A stretch of 13,020 nt of DNA from positions 1-13,020 of the forward strand of contig CBDUEV010000075.1 of NCBI GenBank assembly GCA_965366365.1. Direction: 5' to 3'. The translations under genes and the position numbers were made by a program. Source of the DNA: CBDUEV01 sp965366365. Its GTDB lineage: Bacteria > Actinomycetota > Acidimicrobiia > Spongiisociales > JAENVV01. This document shows, piece by piece, positions 1 to 9,030 of this stretch. Below the pieces are notes generated by a model. The model worked only from the letters and a program-made list of their open reading frames with translations, was not told the DNA's origin and ran no database searches. Position 1 is the first letter of the stretch, and the number at the start of each line of letters is the position of its first letter.

Positions 1-618
1 GTCCACGAGGCAGGCCACGCCACCGTCGCCTATCTGGTGGGCAAAGGCCGCCGGCTCGAGATGCTCTCGATCATCAAGCGACGCGACGCCCTCGGGTTCC
101 TCGCCCACCGCATGCAGGAAGAACGCCACACCCAGAAACGGAGCGAACTCGTCGCCCTCATCCAAATCGCCTTGGGGGGCATGGCCGCCGAAGAGCTCTT
201 CTTCGGTGAATCCGGCACTGGCCCGGCCGGTGACCTGTCGGCGGCGACCAACGCTGCCGTGGAAATGGTTGGCTCGCTGGGGATGGGCGGATCGCTTGTG
301 TCCTACCGGGCGCTCGACTCGGGACTCATGGGCGGCAACCTCGCTGCCAAGGTCCTCTCCGACACGCACGGCAGGCGTCAGGTCGACGCCATCCTCACCG
401 AGAACAAGGAAGTGGTGGACGGGTTGCTCTCCGAGCATCAGCACGTCATCAGGGCTCTGGCCGACGCGCTGCTCGAACGCAACGAACTCATCGGCGCCGA
501 GATCATCGACGTGATCGTGGCGGCCGAGCGATCCAACCTTCAGCCGATCACCGTCGACCTGCGCAGCGAAGAACCCGTCATCGAGCCCACCGGGGCCGGC
601 GCGGAACCGCAGACCTGA
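1..618 (+). CDS. FtsH-like ATP-dependent zinc metalloprotease, M41 domain (5' truncated by window edge)
   Basis: The reading frame is open from base 1 and ends in TGA, so only the C-terminal 205 residues are visible. They match the peptidase M41 domain of FtsH-type proteases, which degrade membrane and unfolded cytoplasmic proteins using an attached AAA+ ATPase. The second visible residue begins the zinc motif HEAGH. About 72 residues after its last His comes GGMAAEELFFGE followed by GPAGDL, whose Asp (visible residue 78) is the expected third zinc ligand; the spacing is close to that of E. coli FtsH. The AAA+ module and any membrane segments lie outside the window. The sequence departs from typical housekeeping FtsH: the LGxxx segment reads LGFLAHRM, and the region after the third ligand contains SLGMGGSLVSY and an unusual helical stretch. 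It may therefore be a paralog rather than the essential FtsH. The tail of about 25 residues is Pro/Glu-rich and probably disordered. The family call is firm; orthology to ftsH is not. Confidence 0.88.
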   Translation, partial: VHEAGHATVAYLVGKGRRLEMLSIIKRRDALGFLAHRMQEERHTQKRSELVALIQIALGGMAAEELFFGESGTGPAGDLSAATNAAVEMVGSLGMGGSLVSYRALDSGLMGGNLAAKVLSDTHGRRQVDAILTENKEVVDGLLSEHQHVIRALADALLERNELIGAEIIDVIVAAERSNLQPITVDLRSEEPVIEPTGAGAEPQT

Positions 619-634
619 CCCGCAGACAGCCCGC

Positions 635-2356
635 CTAGAGCGAGGTCCGCTCCCCTTCCGGGATCGCCAGCCGGGCGATACGGCGGGAGAAGTAGAACAC
701 CCGCTTCAAGGTCGCAAGGATGTCCACCTCGAGCCGGTAGGTGGCGACCCGGTTGGGGGCGTCGGCCATGAGCCGGTCAGCCTCGTGCAGCGACGCAGCC
801 CTCTCGAGGCTCTTGACTTCCTTCTTCATGGCGTCCACCTGACGGGCGGCGGACTCGTTCTTCTGGCTGAGCGCCACCATGGCAAAGTCCAACGCTTCTT
901 GCACCGTCGCCAGGTACTCCCCAAGGACCAGACGGGTGGCGTCCGAGACCACCAACCCTTCTTCGATTCTGGTGAAACCCAACTGCACGAGGTTGGTCTC
1001 GATGAGGTCGCCGATGGCTTCGAGGTTGTTCGTTGCTTCCATCAGGTTGACCATCTCGAGGGAACTGGCCTCACTCATCCGCGTCTGACCGATGTGGCCC
1101 AGGTAGCGGACGATATAGCCGTGGAGCGCGTCGACCTCGTCGTCGGCTCGCTCGATTGCGACGAGATCGTCTCGGGTTCCGTCCAGGATGGCCGGGAGGA
1201 TATCGGCCAGCATCGCCCGTACCCGGTCGGCCATGCGCAACAGTTCGAGGCGGGCACGATCCAACGCCAACGACGGGGTACTGAGCAAGCTCTTGTCGAG
1301 GTATTTGACCTTGATCCTGGCCTCCTCGGCGGCGGGCCGGTCCGGCACGAGCCGTTCCACCAGGCCGGCGATCTGCGACGTGAAGCCAATGAAGAGCAAC
1401 GCATTGATCACGTTGAAGATGGTGTGGGCGTTGGCGATTTCGCGCGCCGTTCCCCCGCCCAGCGCCGAGACGATCGAAGCAAGCTGGTCGATGAAGAACA
1501 CCCAGACGAGCACACCGGCCACGTTGAAGAAGGTGTGGGCGACGGCGGCTCGGGCCGCCTCGCGTGGCTTGCCGATTGCGGCGAGCAGAGCCGTGGCGGA
1601 CGTTCCGACGTTTGCGCCGAGCACCAGAGCAATGCCGGCCTCCGGGGTGATGAGCCCTTGCGTGGCGAGGACGATCACCACGCCCGTGGTGGCCGACGAC
1701 GATTGCACCAGCGCCGTGAAGGCGGCCGCCGCGGCGATGCCGACGATCGGGCGCTCCATAGCCGCCATGGCATCGATGAACGGCTGATACGTCCGTAGTG
1801 GCGACATCGCATCGCCCATCACCACCATCCCGAAGAAGATGAGACCCAGGCCCATCACCACCGCACCCTGGGCAACGCGGTTCTGACGCTTCGAGAAGAA
1901 GCTGACGCCAAACCCGACGGCAACGAGAAGCAGGGCATATTGGGTGACGTTGAACGACACGATCTGGGCGGTGATGGTCGTGCCGATGTTGGCGCCCATG
2001 ATCACACCCAGGGATTGCTGCAAGGTCATCAGGCCGGAGGTGATGAAGCCCACCACGAGTACCGTCGTGACCGAGGAGGATTGGATCACGGCGGTGATGC
2101 CCGCACCGGTGGCGAGCCCGATGAACCGATTCGACGTGAGGCGCTCGAGGATCCCCCGGAGGCGGTCGCCGGCCACCACCTTCAGCGATTCGGTCATTCG
2201 GTCCATGCCCAGCAGGAAGATCGCCAGGCCGCCGAACAGACCGATCGCCAGCAGCCCGAACTCGATGTCGTCAGACGCCTCGGCGGGGGCCTGGGTGACA
2301 CGTCCGAGCACGGGCATCACCGCCGACACGGCGCGATATCCCAACGTCTCGATCAT
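635..2356 (-). CDS. Na/Pi cotransporter family protein with C-terminal PhoU-like domain
   Basis: This 573-residue membrane protein belongs to the sodium/phosphate cotransporter (NptA/YjbB-like) family. Residues about 35-335 hold two inverted Na/Pi-cotransporter repeats. Each carries the family QSSS signature (residues 92-95 and 218-221), followed about 30 residues later by GANIGTT (121-127) or GANVGTS (247-253). Several strongly hydrophobic segments surround these motifs. Residues about 355-565 are hydrophilic and helical, resembling the PhoU domain often fused to bacterial members. The expected role is Na+-coupled phosphate movement across the cytoplasmic membrane; in some bacteria such proteins act in phosphate export, so direction is uncertain. 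The ATG start is preceded by AGGTGG four bases upstream. The gene converges on the M41 protease gene with only 16 bp between stops and is divergent from the small gene to its right. No other phosphate gene lies nearby. Confidence 0.93.
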   Translation of the reverse strand: MIETLGYRAVSAVMPVLGRVTQAPAEASDDIEFGLLAIGLFGGLAIFLLGMDRMTESLKVVAGDRLRGILERLTSNRFIGLATGAGITAVIQSSSVTTVLVVGFITSGLMTLQQSLGVIMGANIGTTITAQIVSFNVTQYALLLVAVGFGVSFFSKRQNRVAQGAVVMGLGLIFFGMVVMGDAMSPLRTYQPFIDAMAAMERPIVGIAAAAAFTALVQSSSATTGVVIVLATQGLITPEAGIALVLGANVGTSATALLAAIGKPREAARAAVAHTFFNVAGVLVWVFFIDQLASIVSALGGGTAREIANAHTIFNVINALLFIGFTSQIAGLVERLVPDRPAAEEARIKVKYLDKSLLSTPSLALDRARLELLRMADRVRAMLADILPAILDGTRDDLVAIERADDEVDALHGYIVRYLGHIGQTRMSEASSLEMVNLMEATNNLEAIGDLIETNLVQLGFTRIEEGLVVSDATRLVLGEYLATVQEALDFAMVALSQKNESAARQVDAMKKEVKSLERAASLHEADRLMADAPNRVATYRLEVDILATLKRVFYFSRRIARLAIPEGERTSL

Positions 2357-2448
2357 GCGACCACCTGCATGCGGATAGACGGTACACGGCGCCCGCCATC
2401 GCTGGAGGGTTCTCGGCCGTCCTGTTTCTGAACGGAGCCATGAGCCTC

Positions 2449-2477
2449 TTGATAGAGTCGGCGGTGTCCGTCATGGT
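2449..2477 (+). promoter_or_regulatory. Possible promoter for the small unknown gene
   Basis: TTGATA (2449-2454) matches five of six bases of the -35 consensus. Seventeen bases later CATGGT (2472-2477) is a poor -10 match, three of six. It lies in the 147-bp divergent region 2357-2503, which must hold promoters for both flanking genes. I see nothing else distinctive there. This is a weak call resting mainly on the -35 box and the position. Confidence 0.25.
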
Positions 2478-2503
2478 GAAAGCATCGACAAAGGGAGTGG
2501 CCG

Positions 2504-2839
2504 ATGGCGCTGTTGTCCGATTGGGGCTTCTTCGTGAAGCCGGATCGAAAGGACGAATTCGATGCGTGGCTGTCCAAGCACGAACAGCGCTTCTCCGCCG
2601 TTGCCCCGCGCCACTACGAGTATCTCGGCACGTTCAAACCCCTCTGGAAGACCGACGCCGACCAGCCGCAATATCACCAGTTGTGGCGATATGGCGCGCA
2701 GGCCCCGCCTGACATGCGGGTGGCAGCCGACGACGACCAGGGCGCCTTCACCGATCTGGCCCGTGAGTACCTCGAGTTCGTCGATCAGAGCCGATCCGCC
2801 GACGAGGACTTCCGTCTCTACCGATCCGCCCTCGACTAG
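2504..2839 (+). CDS. Small conserved-looking protein of unknown function (111 aa)
   Basis: I do not recognise this family. The gene looks real: an ATG preceded by GGGAG with six bases of spacing, a third-position GC bias like its neighbours, and a position between a divergent and a convergent gene where no other frame makes sense. The 111-residue product is soluble, with no signal peptide or membrane segment. It is rich in aromatic and charged residues, for example DWGFFVKP near the start, HYEYLGTF in the middle, YHQLWRYG and a C-terminal EYLEFVDQSR. There are no cysteines. The alternating strand-helix pattern and conserved-looking aromatics are reminiscent of small dimeric alpha/beta-barrel proteins such as the NIPSNAP or ABM-like groups, but that is only an impression. 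Its stop codon overlaps the stop of the convergent nitroreductase-family gene. Confidence 0.8.
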   Translation: MALLSDWGFFVKPDRKDEFDAWLSKHEQRFSAVAPRHYEYLGTFKPLWKTDADQPQYHQLWRYGAQAPPDMRVAADDDQGAFTDLAREYLEFVDQSRSADEDFRLYRSALD

Positions 2840-3258
2840 CGAGGTTCGATGATCACCACCGGGATCTCCCGCCCGGCTTTGGCTTCGTAGGTCCCGAACC
2901 GCGCATTCGCTTCGACGAACCTCGCCCATAGCTCGGGGCGTTCCTCGGGCGTAGCCACTCGAGCCTGCATGGTCACCTCATGTGCGCCCTTCTGGAATCG
3001 CACTTCCGGGTTGTCCTTGAGGTTGTGGTACCAGGCCGGGGCTCGTCGGTCGCCACCCGCCGATGCCGCCACGAGGAACCGGTCGCCATCGACGAGGACG
3101 TTCAGGGGGACGCTGTGCGGTTGCCCCGACTTGCGGCCCGTGGTGGTGAGGATGCCAACCGTGTCCTTCATGTTGGCGAGCCTGCCGCCGGACTTTCGGT
3201 ACACCCACACGTGACCCTGGTTCATCATCTTGAACGCTTTGATGGCAAGGCTGGTCAT
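2836..3258 (-). CDS. Nitroreductase family deazaflavin (F420)-dependent oxidoreductase, Ddn-like
   Basis: The 140-residue product matches the small split-barrel family of deazaflavin-dependent nitroreductases/quinone reductases, typified by mycobacterial Ddn. Family members bind reduced coenzyme F420 and reduce quinones or nitro compounds. Visible hallmarks are LTTTGRKSGQPHSVPL (residues 37-52), the strand FLVAASAGG (61-69) and AWYHNLKDNPEV (75-86), with a PVVIIEP strand at the C-terminus. The length is normal for the family. The frame stays open for 29 more codons upstream, to 3345, but the family N-terminus fits the ATG at 3258. The longer form would run into the terminator hairpin and reads as low-complexity non-homologous sequence. 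The Shine-Dalgarno sequence is weak (GGGA about nine bases upstream). The gene follows the M28 peptidase gene on the same strand but is separated from it by 135 bp holding a terminator-like hairpin, so it probably has its own promoter. The physiological substrate cannot be told. Confidence 0.9.
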   Translation of the reverse strand: MTSLAIKAFKMMNQGHVWVYRKSGGRLANMKDTVGILTTTGRKSGQPHSVPLNVLVDGDRFLVAASAGGDRRAPAWYHNLKDNPEVRFQKGAHEVTMQARVATPEERPELWARFVEANARFGTYEAKAGREIPVVIIEPR

Positions 3259-3270
3259 CGGCACATTCCC

Positions 3271-3297
3271 GTCTGCTGGCGTGCGTCCGGAGCAGAC
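3271..3297. repeat. Inverted repeat GTCTGCT-N13-AGCAGAC upstream of the nitroreductase-family gene
   Basis: Perfect 7-bp arms (3271-3277 and 3291-3297) have centres 20 bp apart, about two helical turns. The repeat starts 12 bp upstream of the ATG at 3258. On the minus strand the distal arm overlaps TAGTCT (3294-3299), a possible -10 box. This arrangement would suit a repressor site or a 5' leader hairpin. A 7-bp match in a region this size can also arise by chance. Confidence 0.35.
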
Positions 3298-3345
3298 TAC
3301 CCAGCCTCGCCAGGCGATGTTCTCGCTCAAACGGGCCCGACGCAA

Positions 3346-3374
3346 GAGGGGACGGCCGCAATGGCCGTCCCCTC
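3346..3374 (-). terminator. Hairpin terminator after the M28 peptidase gene
   Basis: GAGGGGACGGCC (3346-3357) pairs perfectly with GGCCGTCCCCTC (3363-3374) around a 5-nt loop, giving a 12-bp GC-rich stem. It begins 19 bp past the peptidase stop codon in the direction of transcription. There is no proper U-tract, only a short TTGCGT after the stem, as is common for hairpin terminators in high-GC actinobacteria. It should insulate the peptidase transcript from the downstream nitroreductase-family gene. Confidence 0.75.
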
Positions 3375-3393
3375 AGACGAACTGGACCGCCGA

Positions 3394-4983
3394 CTAGTAG
3401 TCGGGGTCGTCCAGGTGTGCTCCGCCGTCTGTTCCAAAGGTCCCTTGCGGGCCGGCGGGAGCCGGAATGGTGAACTTGCCAGGCACCTTCTTGCCGGGCA
3501 CGCCATTCACCGTCTCCGTCGAGTACGCGTAGGTCAGCACCGCCATGGCCACCGCGTCGGAATTGACATCCAGCGCGTGGAGGCTGATGTTGTCGTACGT
3601 GTCGCACGCCAGGTGATAGCAGGGATCGAATTGCTCGCCGGCCGTTCCGCCCCAGATGGCAGCCTGCGCGTCCGTCTTGACGACCTCGGCCCCGGTGAAC
3701 AAGCCACCTGCGGGAATCTCGTTGTTGATGAACGCCTGGTAGTCGCTACGACCACTGAAGGCGGCGTCGTCATACGGCTCCCCCATCAGGGTGTAGTACG
3801 ACTCGAACAGGTCCTCGATGGCGATGGAGCCATCGGGCACCGGGACCGGCGCATCGAATCCCGACTCGTCACCGTCGTACACCATGAAGATGTAGTTCGG
3901 CGAGCCGATCATGTCGAAGTTCAGATACAGGGCGATCCGATCGAGCTCACTTTGAGCCAGGCCGGCCACATACGCATTCGAACCCAACAGGCCGCTCTCC
4001 TCGGCGCCCCACCAAGCGAAGCGGAGCGTGTTCTGTGGCTTCAGCTTGGCGATCTGTTCGGCCACCTCGAGCAAAGCGGCTGAACCACTGCCATTGTCTT
4101 GAATACCGGGCCCGCGTTGCACCGAGTCGAGATGCGCTCCGGCCATGACGACGTTGTCGTCGTTGGCGCCTGGCAACTCGGCGATCACGTTGACCTGCGG
4201 TCGCTCTTCAGGAGGATCGACGTTCACGAAGGCCGTCGAACCTTCCTGGGAGAGTGCCACCCCGTCGGCGAAGGATGCCCCCACGACCGGAATGGCGGCC
4301 ACGTTGGTGCCTCCCAGCGTGCCCACGATGAGGCCCTCGCGAGAGGGTTCGTTGCCCTGGTTGAAGATGATCACCGCTTCGGCGCCGGCCGCCTGGGCAT
4401 TGAGCGCCTTGTCACTGAAGAAACACGCCCCACGCTGAATGAGGGCGATGTCGGCGGGGCCGTCGAAGTCGAGACCCGCAAAGTCGGAAGCCTCACATCC
4501 GCTCGTGCTGGCCTGAGGTGGATCGAGTGCCAGGTCCACCGGAATGATCTGGCCCGAGACCGTCCCGAAACCGGTTCCCGTGAATGCTCCGGTTTCGTAC
4601 GTGGCGCTCACCGGTGTGAGCTGCTGCAGAACGGCCGGCGGGATGAACGTGAACGGGAATTCGTCCAGTTCCACATCCCATCCAGCCGCTTCGAGTCGGT
4701 CCACGACATAGGCAACGCTGTCGTCGTATCCTCCGGTGCCGGCGGCTCGGGTCCCACCGTTGGCGTCGGCAGCGGCCTGGAAGGCGGCCTGATGCTCGCG
4801 CACCCCCTCGACGCGGACACATTCGAGCAGTTTCGTGTAGGTGTTGTTGGTTCTCGTATCGCAGGCTGTCTGCGCAGGCGCTGCCACCGCAGCTCCAGCC
4901 GGTAGCACGGCCGCTACCAGTGCTCCAGCCAGCAGCATCGCCCACCAGCGATGTCTGGACGTCTTTCGTAGAGTTCGAGACAT
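3394..4983 (-). CDS. Secreted M28 family aminopeptidase with PA domain
   Basis: The 529-residue protein is a secreted zinc aminopeptidase of family M28, similar in layout to Streptomyces griseus aminopeptidase plus a protease-associated (PA) domain. Residues 1-35 are a signal peptide: an Arg-rich start, the hydrophobic core WWAMLLAGALVAAVLPAG, then a likely cleavage near AVAA. The PA domain spans about 135-250. The catalytic domain (about 260-495) carries the full zinc set: His284 (AHLDS), Asp296 (QDNGSG), base Glu328 and ligand Glu329 (WWGAEES), Asp357 (LNFDMIG) and His457 (CYHLAC). The spacing agrees with the family. Cys455 and Cys460 flank the last His and could form the disulfide seen in the Streptomyces enzyme. 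The last 30 residues are a Gly/Pro-rich acidic tail outside the fold. An ATG at 5016 is also in frame, but GGAGG seven bases before the ATG at 4983 and the signal peptide settle the start. The likely role is extracellular peptide scavenging. Confidence 0.94.
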   Translation of the reverse strand: MSRTLRKTSRHRWWAMLLAGALVAAVLPAGAAVAAPAQTACDTRTNNTYTKLLECVRVEGVREHQAAFQAAADANGGTRAAGTGGYDDSVAYVVDRLEAAGWDVELDEFPFTFIPPAVLQQLTPVSATYETGAFTGTGFGTVSGQIIPVDLALDPPQASTSGCEASDFAGLDFDGPADIALIQRGACFFSDKALNAQAAGAEAVIIFNQGNEPSREGLIVGTLGGTNVAAIPVVGASFADGVALSQEGSTAFVNVDPPEERPQVNVIAELPGANDDNVVMAGAHLDSVQRGPGIQDNGSGSAALLEVAEQIAKLKPQNTLRFAWWGAEESGLLGSNAYVAGLAQSELDRIALYLNFDMIGSPNYIFMVYDGDESGFDAPVPVPDGSIAIEDLFESYYTLMGEPYDDAAFSGRSDYQAFINNEIPAGGLFTGAEVVKTDAQAAIWGGTAGEQFDPCYHLACDTYDNISLHALDVNSDAVAMAVLTYAYSTETVNGVPGKKVPGKFTIPAPAGPQGTFGTDGGAHLDDPDY

Positions 4984-4990
4984 GACGCTC

Positions 4991-4995
4991 CCTCC
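4991..4995 (-). promoter_or_regulatory. Ribosome binding site of the M28 peptidase
   Basis: On the minus strand this reads GGAGG, part of GGAGGGA, seven bases before the ATG at 4983. It decides the start in favour of 4983 over the in-frame upstream ATG at 5016, which would place 11 non-signal residues in front of the signal peptide. Confidence 0.85.
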
Positions 4996-5097
4996 GCCGG
5001 AATGCCGGCGCTCCATTCGGCTTGTGCCGAGATTTCCGAAGATACTCGCGAGGAGGACTCGGCGACCGAGATATCGGGTTTTTGAACGGCACGGCGG

Positions 5098-5112
5098 GAG
5101 CCGGAACGGCTC
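5098..5112. repeat. Small inverted repeat in the peptidase/ppdK divergent region
   Basis: GAGCCG (5098-5103) and CGGCTC (5107-5112) form a perfect 6-bp stem around a GAA loop. It lies 115 bp upstream of the peptidase ATG and 158 bp upstream of the ppdK ATG. It could be a leader hairpin or a regulator site, but at this length and GC content chance is a real possibility. Confidence 0.25.
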
Positions 5113-5183
5113 TCCACAGACACGATAGGAACCCAGCTGCTCCCAACCCTCACGCGCAGCGGTATTCAGGCATCCGGAGGTCC

Positions 5184-5212
5184 CGGTCAGCTGTGACCCC
5201 CTACCCTATGAA
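5184..5212 (+). promoter_or_regulatory. Candidate ppdK promoter with overlapping dyad GGTCA-GCTG-TGACC
   Basis: A 5-bp perfect inverted repeat, GGTCA (5185-5189) and TGACC (5194-5198) around GCTG, lies 72 bp upstream of the ppdK ATG. A -10-like TATGAA occurs at 5207-5212 (four of six). A position 17 bp further upstream reads CGGTCA, a weak -35 (three of six), so the dyad would cover the -35 box and part of the spacer. That geometry fits a repressor operator. The rest of the 286-bp divergent region (4984-5269) shows no RNA gene or small ORF that I would support. Confidence 0.3.
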
Positions 5213-5259
5213 TCAGAGTCGCCGAGCAGCCAGAATCGATCAGTACACGAGTTCGTATT

Positions 5260-5263
5260 GGAG
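5260..5263 (+). promoter_or_regulatory. Ribosome binding site of ppdK
   Basis: GGAG sits six bases before the ATG at 5270. It overlaps the in-frame TTG at 5258, which makes that upstream codon an unlikely start and fixes the N-terminus as MKKWVYAFDE. Confidence 0.8.
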
Positions 5264-5269
5264 ACGATC

Positions 5270-7990
<2,721 letters not shown>

Positions 7991-7996
7991 ACGGTC

Positions 7997-8476
7997 TTGA
8001 CCTCGGAGTCGGTCAGGTTCGTCCCGGCCGACTTCGAGGTGCCGACCGAACTCGACACCGACCACGCACTGCTCCGACCGCTCGGGCCCGAACACAACGT
8101 CTCCGACCACGCTGCGTGGACGTCGAGTGTTCCTTTCATACGCGCCACACCCGGCTTCGGACCCGACCGCACCTGGCCGCTCTCCTTCATGTCGCTGGAG
8201 GAGAACCTCAGGGACCTGGAGATGCACCGGCGCCACTTCGAGGAACGCATCGGGTTCACCTTCACCGTGCTGGACAGGGAATCACCCGACACCGTGGTGG
8301 GATGCGTCTACATCTACCCCGACCCGAGCGGGGAGCACGACGCAGAGGTCCGCTCCTGGGTGACCGCCACTCGCCCTGAACTCGACCGGGAGGTGTGGCG
8401 CGCCGTCTCCGACTGGTTGCGGACCTCGTGGCCGTTCGAGAGTGTGAACTACGCGGACCGCTCCCCCGACTCCTGA
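7997..8476 (+). CDS. GNAT family N-acetyltransferase-like protein
   Basis: The 159-residue product resembles a group of actinobacterial GNAT-type proteins. It has an early LRPLGPEHN segment, AWTSSVPFIRATPGFG, a MSLEENLRDLEMH helix, then GFTFTVLD and VVGCVYIYP, the central beta strands that hold acetyl-CoA in this fold. A final helix-strand DWLRTSWPFESVNYADR completes it. I do not see a textbook Q/RxxGxG/A pyrophosphate loop, so activity is inferred from the overall pattern only, and the substrate is unknown. The start is a TTG six bases after the ppdK stop, with no strong Shine-Dalgarno sequence, suggesting translation coupled to ppdK. A GTG at 8039 is a possible alternative but would remove the conserved-looking N-terminus. 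It converges on the lipoprotein gene with 29 bp between, where only a weak 5-bp hairpin (8477-8496) is visible. Confidence 0.7.
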   Translation: MTSESVRFVPADFEVPTELDTDHALLRPLGPEHNVSDHAAWTSSVPFIRATPGFGPDRTWPLSFMSLEENLRDLEMHRRHFEERIGFTFTVLDRESPDTVVGCVYIYPDPSGEHDAEVRSWVTATRPELDREVWRAVSDWLRTSWPFESVNYADRSPDS

Positions 8477-8505
8477 GGACTCCCAGTCGACAGTCCCGAG
8501 AGTGT

Positions 8506-8997
8506 TCAGGGCACGAGGGCCACGGTGACGCCGCCCGAGAGTGGGCTGTCGTGCAACATCGCTCTGTCTATGACGGAGGTCTCATCGACGTCGAAGACCA
8601 CCGTGACCTCGAGACTCAGCCCAGGATTGAGCTCTTCGTTCATCTCGTCGGCGTTGACGAGCAGGGTCGCTTCGACCGAGGGCTCCAGTTTGCGCTCCTG
8701 ATCGTCGAGGAGCCGCTGGGCAGCCGAGAAGAATCTCCGCCCCTCCTGGCCGGTGTTGGTGACGACAAGCTCGAGGAAGCAGAACGTCCCGCGGGCCTCG
8801 GTGGTGATGATGCCTTCGCCGGCAGTGCCAATCCCGCATTCGAAGCCGGATACCTCGAACGTGAACTGGCCGTCGACGCCCGGCTCGCCATAGGGAACGA
8901 CTACCGGCTCGGTGGTGGCCGGCTGGCCGCATGACGAGGCGAGGACGGATAGCACGACGGCAACGAGGAGGCGTTTCACAGGAGGCAGGCTAGCCAC
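8506..8997 (-). CDS. Small lipoprotein with DUF4352-like domain
   Basis: The 163-residue protein starts with a basic residue pair and a hydrophobic stretch (about residues 8-20), then LASSCG with Cys23 as the probable lipidated residue. The lipobox is slightly off consensus because Ala rather than Leu is at -3. The mature part is predicted to sit on the outer face of the membrane. It has the pattern of DUF4352-type immunoglobulin-like domains: a FTFEVSGFECG strand, FCFLELVVTNTGQEGRRF (about 72-89), then a LLDDQERKLEP strand and a late VTVVFDVDE strand. Two cysteines (ECG and FCF) could form a disulfide. The start is a GTG with only a distant AGGA. A second GTG at 8979 has no ribosome site. 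The gene is last in a leftward group, 33 bp after the MFS gene, and probably shares its transcript. Its function is unknown; DUF4352 proteins are commonly surface proteins with binding roles. Confidence 0.75.
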   Translation of the reverse strand: MASLPPVKRLLVAVVLSVLASSCGQPATTEPVVVPYGEPGVDGQFTFEVSGFECGIGTAGEGIITTEARGTFCFLELVVTNTGQEGRRFFSAAQRLLDDQERKLEPSVEATLLVNADEMNEELNPGLSLEVTVVFDVDETSVIDRAMLHDSPLSGGVTVALVP

Positions 8998-9030
8998 GGC
9001 CTTTGAGATCCTATGTGAATGTCACCAGCC

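Noticed and set aside
785..1798. Long + frame (337 codons) opposite the Na/Pi cotransporter gene
   Set aside because: It is a GC-bias shadow: the translation is rich in Arg, Gly, His and Asp with no family resemblance.
2438..2476. CCATGA...TCATGG inverted repeat near the small gene's promoter
   Set aside because: Six-base arms 27 bp apart are easily random and do not line up with the putative promoter boxes.
3259..3345. N-terminal extension of the nitroreductase-family gene to 3345
   Set aside because: It would reach the terminator hairpin of the previous gene and has no resemblance to Ddn-like N-termini.
2980..4083. Long + frame (367 codons) across the nitroreductase-family and M28 peptidase genes
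   Set aside because: It spans two confident minus-strand genes and the terminator between them, and its translation is Gly/Arg/His-rich without domains.
5058..5084. CTCGG/CCGAG mini-hairpin followed by a T run in the divergent region
   Set aside because: The stem is only about 4-5 bp with no gene upstream on that strand to terminate, so it is probably chance.
8477..8496. GGACT...AGTCC hairpin between the convergent GNAT and lipoprotein genes
   Set aside because: Five base pairs with a 10-nt loop is too weak to call a terminator.
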